Of a DNA stretch of 64,000 bases, positions 33,370 through 45,540 are shown piece by piece (the stretch's first letter is position 1; each line of letters begins with the position of its first letter). The DNA comes from Channa striata (lineage: Eukaryota; Chordata; Actinopteri; Anabantiformes; Channidae). The stretch covers positions 5,732,888 through 5,796,887 of the forward strand of contig CM065187.1 of the NCBI GenBank assembly GCA_033026295.1, written 5' to 3'. The notes under the pieces were generated by a model. It was not told the origin of the DNA. It made no database searches and was given only the letters and a program-made list of their open reading frames with translations. Position numbers and translations under genes: made by a program.

Positions 33370-34110
33370 GTCCTATTGTATTAAATTCCGTTGAAGAATT
33401 TCACATGATGTTTCTGATTATCGTATGAGATCTGTTGTCCAATCTTGTTTCTTTTACATTGGTCCTTTCTTAAGAAAATGGCAAAGAAACCGTGTTTTGG
33501 CTTAAGTCGGGAGATACCAATGTGTGGACAATGCCCAGAATCAGACTGATGGCCTTTGTCTGTGTGAGAATATGTTTTAGAACCTCTCCTCACCAGATGC
33601 ACCAAGAGGTAGACAGAGGTAATCACACACAAAGCCCAACACGTCCTTTAAGCCAACAGGACAAAAGCGGGACTATTCTAAAACTAAATGAATCTAGAAT
33701 TAAAAGCTGTCAACTGTTAACTCTCTTGAATATTTGTTTAACTGATAAGTAAAAAGAAACTAATTTTTCAGTCTTTTCATTGTCTATCTGTGAGCAAAGA
33801 TGAGAGAGATGAGAATCTTTCTCAATGCAAGACTGCAAAGACTTTAGCTCTTTCACCATCTACAGTTCTTAATACTGTGAAAAGATTTAGGGACTCTGGG
33901 GAAATCTCACTGTGTAAAGGCCAAGGGCAGAAACCACTTTGAGTTTGGCATTGCATTAGGAACCATCATGGTACCATGATGAATAATGCCACATGGGCTT
34001 GGGAGTACACTGAAAGTTGGGTACGGAGCAGAGTCAGTGGCCCCTGGCACAGATCTCATGGATATCTGTGAAATTACCATCCACACAGAGACGTACATTG
34101 GAATGTTAAA
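33370..34110. other. Probable decayed transposon, family uncertain
   Basis: The segment around 33790-34090 (ending ACCATCCACACAGAGACGTACATTG) has the look of a decayed Tc1-like or related DNA transposon, but no diagnostic transposase motif remains. An 18-bp perfect palindrome CATCATGGTACCATGATG lies at 33964-33981. No host exon was found. Confidence 0.3.
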
Positions 34111-34639
34111 GGGAAAAAACTTAATTCAATTCAACTTTTTTTATATAGTGACAGTTTCCAATAAAATCATCTCAAGTCATTGTATGTAATCAAGTTAATA
34201 TATAGATTTACAAAGCCAAACAAGTCCTCCTAATCCTAATCAGACTGGACACACTTTGAGAAAACCAGTTGCGTTGCACTGCGCTATTTTATGTTGAAAG
34301 GCCCTAATCAGACAGAACACTGTGGAGCCATTTACTGGGTCTTTTATTATTACCGTTACTATGCAATCACCGTCCTTCGTCCAGCCGCTAAAGTACAGAC
34401 CACCAGTTAACTAAACATCTCTAAGCACCTACATAAACATAAATCATTTTAATAGACATCTGAGGGTTGAAACACGGTGAAGGGAGATCCATGTGGGTAC
34501 GTAACCTAGAAAAGGGAGAAGACCAGCTTGTTCTTGTTTGATCAACTTCTCACAACAAGCTCCTTGATGTCAGCCAGATGTTCTTCTCCTGAAACCTTCA
34601 AATAGTCTCACCCCATTGCAACTTTCCACCACAATCTCT

Positions 34640-35260
34640 TATTCACCTGTCTGGATAGTCCCCGCCCCCTGTCTTCCAGGCCTGCCTGTTCCTCAGCTCC
34701 TAATGCCTGGCTCACTGACAGGATCTGTGATCAACGCACCACGCTCAGAACAGCAGAGAGGAAGTGGCTCAAGTCTTCATTAATAAGGTGGCAGCCTTCA
34801 GCTTAGCCACCAAAAGCCGACCTCTCACTTGTGGAGACTTACAAATGTGTCTGTCTTCTTCAATTTCTGGCCAAGACCACTGAACAACTCTTAAGATTCT
34901 GAATGACCTAGCCTCTATAACGGTGTGCCGCAGGGCTCAGGTCTTGGTTCATTAATTTTTTTCCTTCTGTACGACATCCCTGGGTTCTATCATTCACTCA
35001 CATGGCTTTTCCTAAAATTCTATGCTGATGACACGCAGCTCTTTCTGCCCTTTCCTATAGATGACTTGAATGTTTTATCATACATTTCTGCCTGTCTCTC
35101 TGAAATCTCTGCTTGGATGAGAGAAATTTATCTTGGACTTGACTTCTCCAAAATAGAAGTTATAGTCTTCAGCATGATCATAGAGTCAGTGGTTGTCCCT
35201 ACAAAGTCTGCCAAAAATCATCATCAAGATCAACTGAGCTTTATCAACATCTCCTCAGTC
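34640..35260 (+). mobile_element. L2/CR1-like LINE reverse-transcriptase relic
   Basis: The frame at 34925-35240 reads PQGSGLGSLIFFL, then YADDTQLFLPF (the catalytic YADD box), then SEISAWMREIYLGLDFSKIEVIVF. These are the domain 4-6 hallmarks of L2/CR1-type reverse transcriptases in fish. The upstream part (34640-34924) is related LINE sequence broken by stops. The fragment is truncated at the 5' end and decayed. Confidence 0.85.
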
Positions 35261-35799
35261 TTTAGGGCAACAGATTTGCCCTCTACAACATCAGAAATAT
35301 ACAATACTACAAAGAGTTCACACTTATTTCTTACCTTATCATTGGATTTTACTGCACACAAGATATATTACCAATTTGCAAGAATTAAAATTCAAATTTT
35401 TCATAACAATAAAGTGTCACTAAATGAAAAAAAAAAAGAAAAAAACTCATTATTGAATTACATTAGAAAAAATTATTTTTGTATTACTGTATTTTTGTCA
35501 AACATATAAAGTTAAATTAAATTAATTTAAAGATTAAAAAGTCTCAACCTTTCTGAGAACAGAAAACAATAAATTCAGTTGTAAGCAGTCTCTATTAACA
35601 TTGAATAATTTTGTTAAACTGTAAAAAAGCTAATGCAGCTTATTATCTCTACTGCTTATCTTGGGGTGAAGCTGTTTCATATTTTGCGTTCTTGTTGGAA
35701 ATCAATACGACATGGTAGATGTCAGTGAGAATGTGATGAAAGGAGGAGATCTGACTGTCAGACAGCAGCTGTTTGACAGCACAGTCTGCTTCACCTCCT

Positions 35800-36033
35800 C
35801 CATTGAAACTACGTCATTACCAGAGCTGTCAGACCTCTCGCAGGATCGGTCCTGCTGCGTGATATGTTGACTCGAGAACGCCCAGCCAAGCATCCATTTA
35901 CACTGGAAGCCCGGTCCTTAAAAAGCTCCAGCCATACGCACTGAACATGCAATTCAAACCCACAGACGCAGACGATTCCTACAGGAAAAGCAGAGCGAAA
36001 GTTTATTGGTTTCATTCAGCTCTTTTTAATCAG
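35800..36033 (+). promoter_or_regulatory. TATA/CRE-like promoter candidate with short first exon
   Basis: In order there are a CTACGTCATTACC CRE/ATF-like site (about 35808-35820), a TCCTTAAAAAGCTCC TATA-like element (about 35916-35930) and roughly 100 bp of less AT-rich DNA. This ends at AATCAG followed by a GTATGA donor (exon end about 36033). The order and spacing fit a small regulated promoter and a 5' UTR exon. No coding exon that could follow was recognised, so this could be a noncoding RNA, a gene whose other exons lie far away, or chance. Confidence 0.25.
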
Positions 36034-37488
36034 GTATGACTGGCTGCTGTGCAGTTTTTCATAACAATAAAATAACTTAAATAAAATGAATTGATTTGCT
36101 AATAGACTTCGTAGTAAATGCACTAAATACATACTGAATAAGGTCGGCATGGTGGTGGAGTGGATTGTGCTGCTAGTCTCACAGTTTGTAGGTTCATGGT
36201 CTCAAAGACCCTGATTAAGGTTAACTGGTGACTCTAAACTGCCCAGGTATCAAACCACAGATGATGTAAAACGTCCACACAAATGTTGGTATTCAAGATT
36301 TCCACGTATTACGACAACTAATACAATCAGGCAGCTGTTTTTTCTTTTTTTGCATTTTATTGACAAAATTTAAAAACCTAGAAATTTGTTTTTTTTCTTT
36401 CTCCCATTTTTTTGTTAAATAGTGAACCTTAGTTTGTCTTTTCAAAACACAAATCGATTGATCACATGGACATGGACCTGATCTCTCCGAATCTCTTGGC
36501 CAGTTGTTGAAAACAGATGTGGAGTTATAGCAGATGTGTTTGAATTGTCGAGTAACTCAGAGATGTGGAGAGTGATTTGATAATCTGTGCAAATGATCCT
36601 GCGGTGTGAGGAGTTTACAGCCCTGATGTATCTGCTGGTCCACAGTCTCCCTAATGTCCCACCCTGGGAAACATGATGACAACGCGATGACAGAGGAACG
36701 GCCAATGAGAGCGAGCTGACCACGAAGCCTCATTCCACGGTACAAAACACCCCACAGTCTGCATCCATGTCCCCAGTTGACTGAATTGTTGTGTTTCCGT
36801 TCTTAAGCTCAGTATTTTAAAAACCGGTTCCTTCTGTGGTCTTCTGTGTTTAAACTGATTAAGATCTGAACCATTTTGTAAACTCTGACTCTCTCATGAC
36901 CAACTGTACAGCTACCACAGGTTGTCAGACGGCATTGATGCGTGACACTCATAAACGTGCAACTCTTTCCCATCATGATCATCCATCCCAAACAACACGA
37001 ATCTCTCATGCCTCTGTGTTTTTTCGCTGGTGATTGGTTTGTTTCTCCTCTCTCTCTCTCGCTCCCTCTCCGTCTTTGTGTTGATGTTGTTGGCTGGCTC
37101 AAAGACTTACTGCCTGTTACATAACTGCAAGTAAAATGGTGTTATTATAATCGTGAGGGCTCCCATTGACATAATCCCTCCCAGAGTCCTTTACATTCAC
37201 CTGAGCTTATGATTCTCCCAAAACCCCTTAAACCACAGCTGAACCTGAAGTAGCCTGTCCGAACTCGGATATGTCCTCGCAACCAACATACGTCCACATA
37301 ACCATATAAAGACATGTACACACACACACAATGAAAGTTTTCAGCTGTCTTTGTTTGGTGTTTGGGTTTGATGTTGCCATGACGACACTGACTCGAAAGC
37401 AAAACAGAGGTAAAACACAAAAGAGACAAGCATGACAGGAGACCGTAGAACATATGTAAAGCTACAAAGTAAAGCTGTTGGTTATTAG

Positions 37489-37536
<48 letters not shown>

Positions 37537-38058
37537 GTTTGTTGTGATTGTTACAGTTTTTAATTTTCACTTGTTCACCTGCTTTCACCTCAGGAAAAGT
37601 CGGCCTTAACAAACAATAACATCATATGCGAAGTATAATCAGAACACGGAATTCATTCATTCACCCAAACGAATCAATGGCTGACGGAGAACAAGTGGGA
37701 ATAAGTGAATGAATGAATAGCGAATGGAAGTGAAGCTCGCTTGTGTGAAAACCAAGTGATCCCACCGTGCAGAGCTGCTGTTACATAAGCAAATGTTTAT
37801 CCGCTGAAGGAAACAACAGCGTTGCTTCAGAACCAAAGAGCAGACAGGTACGACACGACAAGACACAACACAAGACGCGGAGAAAATCATTTGATAATCA
37901 GTGTTGTTCTGGAACCTGATGTATGATCGAGGGATGATGGAGGTGTGCTGGGATGGAGGGATGGATGGATGGAGGAATGTATTATTGGCTCTCTAGTTGT
38001 TTGAGGGTGACTCAGATGCTCCACCCACAGACACGCTGAGTCACCACGAACCACCAAG

Positions 38059-38100
<42 letters not shown>

Positions 38101-38570
38101 TGTACCTGATTTAAATGTCAGTAAAGTGAGAATCTGACTCTTTCTCACAATTTTTTCTCTCCTCCTGATTGGATGCTGTGACTCTGAGAGGTTACAGCAG
38201 AAACACACACTTTATCCAACTGAAGCAACTTGTTCAGAAGCTTTTCAGCTCATTCTCTTTAACACTACATTTCCCAGAAACTCTGGTTGGCGCTTGGCTG
38301 CGCTTGTTGCTCATTTCCTCAAATCAATTTTTGAAATCTCCAATCGGCTTTGCAGACAGATGTCATCCACATTGCCACAACACACTACAGCAGAGACAAG
38401 CTAACATACTGAACATTATTATCATTCATAACAGCCGTTATTTTCAACATCTATCAACATCCAAATCTTTAAAGATTTCCAGACAAAATGTGAACAGGCC
38501 TGCAGCCACTGAGACCATGGAAACTTTCTTGACTTGAACACAAAGGCATTACGTCATAATAGATACGACA
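36034..38570. other. Intergenic stretch with microsatellites, no gene seen
   Basis: A piece of the common fish repeat lies at about 36135-36250 (GGCATGGTGGTGGAGTGG ... GTTAACTGGTGACTCTAAACTGCCC). A long CA array lies at about 37491-37534 and a GT array at about 38063-38100. No exon supported. Confidence 0.5.
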
Positions 38571-38576
38571 AGAACA

Positions 38577-39680
38577 GTGACATAACGTGCATCCAGAAAG
38601 TTTCTTAAACATTGCTGAAATGTTTCTGCACCTTGACTGGAGCCCACCTGAGGTAAATTAGACTCATTGGATATGATTTAGAAAGGTACACACCTCTCTA
38701 TTAAAGGCCTCACTGCTGACAATGTACAGTATATCAGAGCAAACGCAATGAGGTTGAAGGAACTGTCTGCAAGGCTCAGAAAAAGGGTTGGCCTCCATAA
38801 TTCTCAAAAGGAAGAAGTTTGGCACAACCAGGACTCCTCGAAGAGCTGGTCCCCCATTCTAATTGAGCAACTGGGAGAGAAGGGCCTTAGTAAGAGAGTA
38901 GACCAAGAATCCGATGGTCACTCTGACTGAGGTCCAGAGATAGTGTGAAGAGATGGGACAAAGTTTCAGAAGGACAACCTTCGCTGATCTGGGTTTGTGG
39001 CTAGACAGAAGCCACATGAAAATCCACTTGGAGTTTGCAAAAAAGCACCTGAAGGACTCTAACACTGTGAGGAACAAGATTCTCTGGTTAGATGAAACCA
39101 AGATTGAACTGTTTGGCCTCAGTTCTAAATGTCGTGTCTGAAGGAAACCAGGCTTAGCTCATCACCTGCCCATTACCATCCCTGCAGGGAAGCATGATGG
39201 AGGCAGTATGTGGGTGTGTGGGGGTGTTTTACAGCAGCAGGGACTGAGGGTGGAGGGAAAGCAGAATGGAGTAAAGAATCCCTGCATAGGGACAACTCTG
39301 TGAATGTCCTAGAGTCCAGACTTGAACCCATTTGAACATCTCTGGAGAGACCTGAAAATGTCTGTCCACCAACTGTTGAGAGGATTTGCAAAGAAGAATG
39401 GCACAAAATCCCCCAATCCAGGTTTACAAAGCTTGTCACATCAAAAAGACTCGAGGCTGTAATTCCTGATAAAGGTGCTTCAACAGAGAACTCGATGAAG
39501 AGTCTGAATACTTAGTTTTGTTTTTTTAAATCATCATTCATTTCTATATTACTATTGTCATTGTTGTGTACTGAGTGTAGATTAATGAGAAAGAAAAAAG
39601 GGAATTTGAAGGATTATGTATCAGGCTGCAACATAAAAGTAAAAAAAATGAACAGGGTGTGACAACTTTATGAATGAACA
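38577..39680 (+). mobile_element. Tc1-like transposon relic, second subfamily
   Basis: This matches the order of a widespread fish Tc1-like transposase on the + strand. Seen in turn are a GLHNSQKEEVW-like region, GRRALVRE/VTKNPMVTL-type remnants (about 38880-38930), FAKKHLKDSNTVRNKILWLDETK (39028-39105), KHDGGSMWVCGGVFYSS-like (39190-39240), a DLNPFEHLWRDLK-like segment (about 39320-39360) and the C-terminal REEWHKIPQSR-type tail. It lacks the stretch between the catalytic acidic residues and carries stops and frameshifts. The ends (GTGCATCCAGAAAGT and GAAGAGTCTGAATACTTA) are recognisable but decayed. Confidence 0.85.
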
Positions 39681-39689
39681 AGCTCAATA

Positions 39690-40460
39690 CGTTTTTCTCC
39701 AAAACTTTGCAGCTGCTGTGACAATTTAGAGCTGGAATTGGCCGATAGCAGCCAGGTTACCGTAATACGCTTAGAGATGAGTAGTTAAAAGCAAGTATAG
39801 GTGCGGCCGAACCTGTATTATGAACGTCTTTGGCATTTGCTGTCTAAACATCATTGCTCACCAGTCTGTGAGTGAGCGTTCAGGTCACAGTGAGTGCAGA
39901 CATGTCTGGGAAAAGATTAGGACAAAGAGGAATGAAGAGGTTTCTTGCTTTTACAGAGAGTGTCGGGGAGATTAGTAATGTTCATGAAAATTTATTACAA
40001 TTACAAATGTCCTGTGTTGGACTTTCATTTCATGGGGAGCTGTAGATTTTTACATGCTGACGCTAACTAGTTGGTTAAGTTTCCGAGAATCAAAGTGGGT
40101 GGTGTCATATCTCGGAACGTGGACCGAAATGTGATATATGCACTTTGGCTCTTTCTGCCTGTAGTTGAACTGTGTCAGAGGATATTTACACGAAAAAAGC
40201 TCACATTAGTTCTGTCAGCAATTAGGCTCAGGTTAAATCTGTCTCACTCTGTTTTGACTGCAAAGCCGAGCTCATTGGCAATGAATGGAAGCTGCATGTG
40301 TGAATCGGATGCAATTTACCAAGTGACGTACGCCCACAGCGGCAAAAAGCAATACAGTCCTGCAGTGAATCATCTTCGTGAAGGGGATATGTTAGCAGAC
40401 TGTGATTGGATTATTCATTCATTTGATCAATTACCTGTTTTCATCATGTGTGGAACTTTA
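39690..40460. other. Intergenic, no gene seen
   Basis: The open frame at 40071-40646 runs into a microsatellite-bearing repeat and shows no recognised similarity. Nothing else supported. Confidence 0.45.
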
Positions 40461-40464
40461 GCAA

Positions 40465-40625
40465 ATGGTCTGCACTCATACAGCATCTTATTTACCCATT
40501 CACACACACACACACACGATGGCACTCACCAGGGGCAACTAAGTGGGGGTTCAGTGTCGACGTGTGTCGGGGATCGAACCTACGACCACGCTACCTACTG
40601 CGTCACACGCGCCCCAGTAACGAGT
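40465..40625 (+). repeat. Common teleost repeat with internal CA array, copy 2
   Basis: The block CATCTTATTTACCCATTCACACAC, then CACTCACCAGGGGCA, then GGGGGTTCAGTG and GGGGATCGAACC repeats the layout of the copy at 15042-15255. The CA array is at about 40500-40517. Confidence 0.65.
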
Positions 40626-40629
40626 TGCT

Positions 40630-43060
40630 CAGTGAATGTGTGTTGAGGGGAAATACTTTTCGCATTACTAAGAACACACACATCTCAAAGATCAAAAGTG
40701 AACTTCATCTGTCAGACTTGTCCAAACTTTTCTGGAGCCTTTCCATGACTCCGCGGTCTTCTCCAGCCTATATTTGGATGTTTTATGTTTGTGTTTGTGT
40801 TTAATGAGCGTTGACTCAGAGGTTACGTAAAGCTTCTGTCTCAGCGAGGCTCGAACAGAGGGGTCCAGACAGGTACAGTCCTCGCCTGTCACAGCTCGTC
40901 CACTGCTGCCACAGTGTGATCGGGTGACTCGTAATCCTATTTTTTTTTTTCAAAGTGATGGTTCTCACAAGGAAAGTGCATTAAACAAGAAGAAAAAGAA
41001 AAAGTATAACAAAGTAAACACTCAAAATTATACTTTACTGTTGTCTTGTTTTTACTCAGATGAAAACACATTCAGTTTGATTTTCTAGCATAAATGACTA
41101 AAACATTTGAAAATGTTTCCTCCTAAAAAGTCATTTTCTAACTTGACTCTTAAAGATCTACGTATACTACAGAGGGAGACCTATTTGGCCTAAGTAGAAC
41201 ATCCGCAGAACCAGCCTTAAAAAAATAAATTATTTGAATTAAAAAAAACAACAAATGAAAGCCAGCTTGGAAGTTTCTAAATGTCGTTTAAAGAACTGAG
41301 TCTTGTCTTAAATGATGCAATCAAACTGTTTAGGCAGAACAAGCTCTACGTCAATGAAAACCAGGAAGTGCTTATCATACCCCAACTGTGAAGGAACTTG
41401 GTTCCTTTGAAATCCTTTGGAAACCAGGATTTAACCAAGGGAAGGGTAATAGTAATTAAATACAGAGGTCGTTGAAGAAAATTTGCTCCAGTGCAAGAAT
41501 AGGTAAGAAGACTTCATGACTGAATATTTGAAACCCGTACATCCATAAAAAAGAGATGAAGACGCGAGTTTACAGACACCCACATTCCATTCTAAATCAT
41601 GTGGAAATCCTTCCCACCAGCACTGATAAAGAAAAAACTAACACAGTCTGAGTGGTACTTGTTAGGACACATCATTTTTTACAGTGTGGTTTTAAGAGTA
41701 TTCTTCGCCTCCCCTGAAGAACTTCTGCTGTGGAGTGTGTCGACCTCACGCTGAGACGAGGGGTCAGGCGATCACGGCCGACCTCGACCCTCCTCGTTGT
41801 CTTCGCTCCGTCCATATGCATCGTTTTCTGCGGGCGTTTGCTTTTGCTTTTTTTTTTTGCTTTTTTTTTGGTCTCAAAATAACTGCAGAAGTCTGTGAAG
41901 CAAATTTGATGTCAGTCTGGATTAAACTGTGCGGAGGTCCGATCTTGATTTAGCTCTGACCTCGGGCTCCAGCGCACAACTTCTACAACATTGATGCTGT
42001 CTGAGTCCCTGAGGGTCCTGGGAAAATATTAATGTTATAAATTGAATTCTCATTAATGCTGAACTCACCTGGGCCTCCACCTAATGTGGTTATGATCAGC
42101 TTGTCTATGAATGAATAAAGCAAAACTACAATACTCTCCCCGCCATGGTTTCCTTAACAATAATATTTCTTATGAAAGTATTCTGAATAAGGCTGTGCTG
42201 CACATAAAAAAGACGAATTAGCCTAATAATGTCTGACAGTTCTGCTGCCAAATAATAGATGACAAAGATAACTTTTCTCCCATAGCCAATATCACTGGTA
42301 GCTGAATGATGTGACTTATCTAAAAAATAGACATAGCTCATTATGTTTTTTTCTGTACAAATTATTGCAGAATTCTCTGCCTCTGTCAGGTACAAATGAT
42401 GACGTGGTTTTTCAGTGATTTGATTGGTCAGTAGTCAGGCTGTTGACAGGCTTTGATTAGGTCCTTATGTGTTGCACAGCTAACCTGATTGCTGATTACC
42501 ACCGAATGCTTTGCAAATGGCGGCTCTCGCCAAAATGCACCTTGATTAATGCAAATTTCACATCACATATGTGCTTTATAGTACATACGCAAATCAAACA
42601 TGGTATAGATCTCTATAGTGCAGCTATTTTGTCGCTCTCTTCATATGCGCAGCTATTTATATGCATATTCTGTGGCTAATAGCATTATGGAAAATAACAA
42701 TTTATTGCTATTTGCAAGTTTGATATAAATAAATATAAATGCAAGAAATAACAATTATGTACTATTCAGAGCTGTCCAGTTAAAAAGACGGATGCACCAG
42801 AGGCCTCACAATTGAACATTTAGAGCTTTCAGTTAGAGAGCTCTAAATGTTCCGGGCTGTAACGTTGCTGCTGGAGTAAGGTCAGGCTGAAAGTCAAATA
42901 AAAACAGAAACCAAATCCCTGAAGAGGAAACGGAAAATATTGTGCCTCTGTCATTAGCATTAGTGTCGGTCTGATCGCAGCACATTAGCTACAGGTTTTA
43001 CTGCACTATAATTAATCCTCTTCACATTCATCTATAATTCATGGAGGTGTTTTTTTTCAT
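40630..43060. other. Intergenic, hairpin but no gene seen
   Basis: No supported exon. A poly-T/CTTTTGC stretch lies at about 41845-41872. The perfect hairpin at 42814-42852 is listed separately. Confidence 0.45.
42814..42852. repeat. Perfect 14-bp inverted repeat (hairpin)
   Basis: GAACATTTAGAGCT at 42814-42827 is exactly complementary to AGCTCTAAATGTTC at 42839-42852, with an 11-nt loop. It is an isolated structure without nearby coding sequence. Confidence 0.85.
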
Positions 43061-43065
43061 GAATT

Positions 43066-43071
<6 letters not shown>

Positions 43072-43101
<30 letters not shown>
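43072..43101. repeat. (GA)n microsatellite
   Basis: Uninterrupted GA repeat of about 30 bp. Confidence 0.95.
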
Positions 43102-43105
<4 letters not shown>

Positions 43106-45540
43106 TTATTTAAATGCATGTTAAATGAAAATAAGGTGGCTGTGTGGGGGACACTGCATATATAATGAAACCAGATTTTAATTTGTTTCTTTTTATTGTT
43201 TGAATCTTAATATTTTCCCCTAGCTCCGTGCATTTCGGCTGTGGAAGAAAAGAACAGATTTGAAACTTAAATCCACACAGACGGGCAGGAAGACGGGTTA
43301 AAAGAGCAGAATAACAAAAAGAAGAAGGTCTGACTGATAATTTCTACGTTCTATGCTCACTGGCTATATGGGATATTAACCTTTAGAAATTATTTGATCA
43401 TTTTAGAAATTAAATTCCTTTCACATCATTGTCTTGTCCTAAAATACAAAAAAAAAATAATAATAAAATAAAAGGGTTTATATAAAAATGAAAACATTTT
43501 AATATCCACAGGTTAGCGCTTACTCCTATTTGTGCACAACTGATTTCTATCTTCCTGTTTCACGTTCAATAATGTCTGGCTAAATTCTAGTGCAAAGTCA
43601 GTGGCATACTTCATCTGAGAACCCACCAATGTTCCCACCAAGATTAATCACGTCTTATGTAAAACCAAAAAGGCTGAGATTATTCTGTGGAAAAGTCAAA
43701 ATCTTCACCTCATATGTCGTGATACAAGAAAAAAAATGCAACTGGGTTTGACAATTAAATTTTACTATTGGGCCAGTGTTTTTGCTTGTGTCTGTCGTGT
43801 AAAGCAACTTTTATGAAAACAATGTTTGTTGCATCCAAGTAGATTGTTATTTACTCATCAGTTAAGTTCTCAACTGTTCATAGACGGCTACACCGCTTAC
43901 CAGCGAGTTCTGTCTCAGTGCATCACCCAAATTACCACGACCTTTTCGACAACAGAAGAACATCCATCTGTGTCTTAAAAGCCAGTCTGTTGTTATACCA
44001 CACTGGACTCAGCTGAGCCCACTTACACAAACGAACTCAAATTTCATAGATGGACTTTAAAATCGAGACTGACACCTGAAACAGATGATTGCATGTGTTC
44101 AAATGGTTCCCTGGAAGTTATTGACACATCTCTTAGCCAACCCCAAAGGTGCTGGTCAGCTCCAAATGGACACTTCACCTCTCGATCGAAAGGCTTCATT
44201 GGTTCAGAAAAACTAAAGAACTTCAAGAGCAGCTTTAGGGTGACCGTGACCTAGACCAGGTCCCATACATCTGGACTAGACATCTACATGTGTGTGTCTG
44301 TGTAAAGCTGATATTTTTATGGTGTTCTAGGAAAATATTCTAAAGAAGTTGCAAGGTTTCAGACAGATCATTCAAAGTAGAGGCAGAAATCATTGTTCAT
44401 CTATTATTGTTCAGGCATAGATGTGCAACATCTGCCGCAGCTACAAAAACCAGGAGTTAACCAAAACTGCACACAGGTTTCTAGATCATCCAGTGGTCGA
44501 CTGAAACAGAGATCAGAAACAAGAAAAGCAAGGATGGTAAAAATAAAAGTCCTTATTACAACCACTGTTAAGGTGAAAAATACATAATGTTGGCAGTATT
44601 CAAAGTGCTATATAATATTTTGGAACATCAAAAGCCAGATCCCTAAAAGCAGAATGATTCATGTGGACTTTCAGAACCTACTCCTGCAAGTTTTAAGAAA
44701 AGATCTAGACCATGCACTTTGCATCAAAGCAGATACAAGAAGTACAGGAATCCTTCATGTTGGCCCATATTTAGCATCAAAGATGAAAGGACCATCTGCA
44801 TATAGGTAACTGTAACTGTAACTGTAACTTTATTTGTTAAGCCCTTTAAAACAACAAGGTTGAACAAAGTGCTGTACAGGTTAAGGCATAAAATGTAACA
44901 ATAAATAAATAAATAAATAACACAACAGAAGACTAGGTACACCAGACTCCTGTCCTGACTGAAGTAAGGCAGTCTAACACACAAGTGTCCTGCTGTTTCT
45001 TGACTATGTGACAATTTTGGCAATAGATGAGTCACTGTTTCTCAAGTTAAACATTTATGTTCATGTTTCTGTGTAAATTACCTTTTTGTTTTACTCCTGG
45101 ACGGCTGCAGTCTTCTGGTTCACACTAATCACAAGTTAGAAATGTCATCAACAAAGACAGGAGTACTAGGGTAAATAGCATAGGGAAAAACTAGGGAAAA
45201 GTTTCTGCTGCCATCTGAGAAAATTCTACTCATTCGAAAAGGGTTAATAAAACAGTGTTATAATTTCGGAAAAATGTTTACATTTCTGAATAACCTTTTA
45301 CTGATCAGTTAACCAGTTGTCTTAGCCTATTGTAGGTTGAGATGTCAGATTAAGTGGAAAGAGAAGCAGCAAGTGATGTGCAGGTCAGGAGTCTCCTGCT
45401 GTCCTCCTTCACCAGTATGACCATCATGGCCTAGGAAACTGGAAACCAGTGAAAAACGAAGAATGTTTTGACACAAGGTCTAGGTAGTGAAACAGAGAAG
45501 CTGTATCAGCAGAACAGAGACCTGCAGTAATTCACCCTGG
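43102..45540. other. Intergenic with a LINE-tail-like repeat
   Basis: At 44800-44925 a (GTAACT)n tandem leads into TTTATTTGTTAAGCCCTTTAAAACAAC, AACAAAGTGCTGTACAGG and an (AATA)n tail. This is a form typical of short fish retroposon tails. No host exon was supported elsewhere in the interval. Confidence 0.5.
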
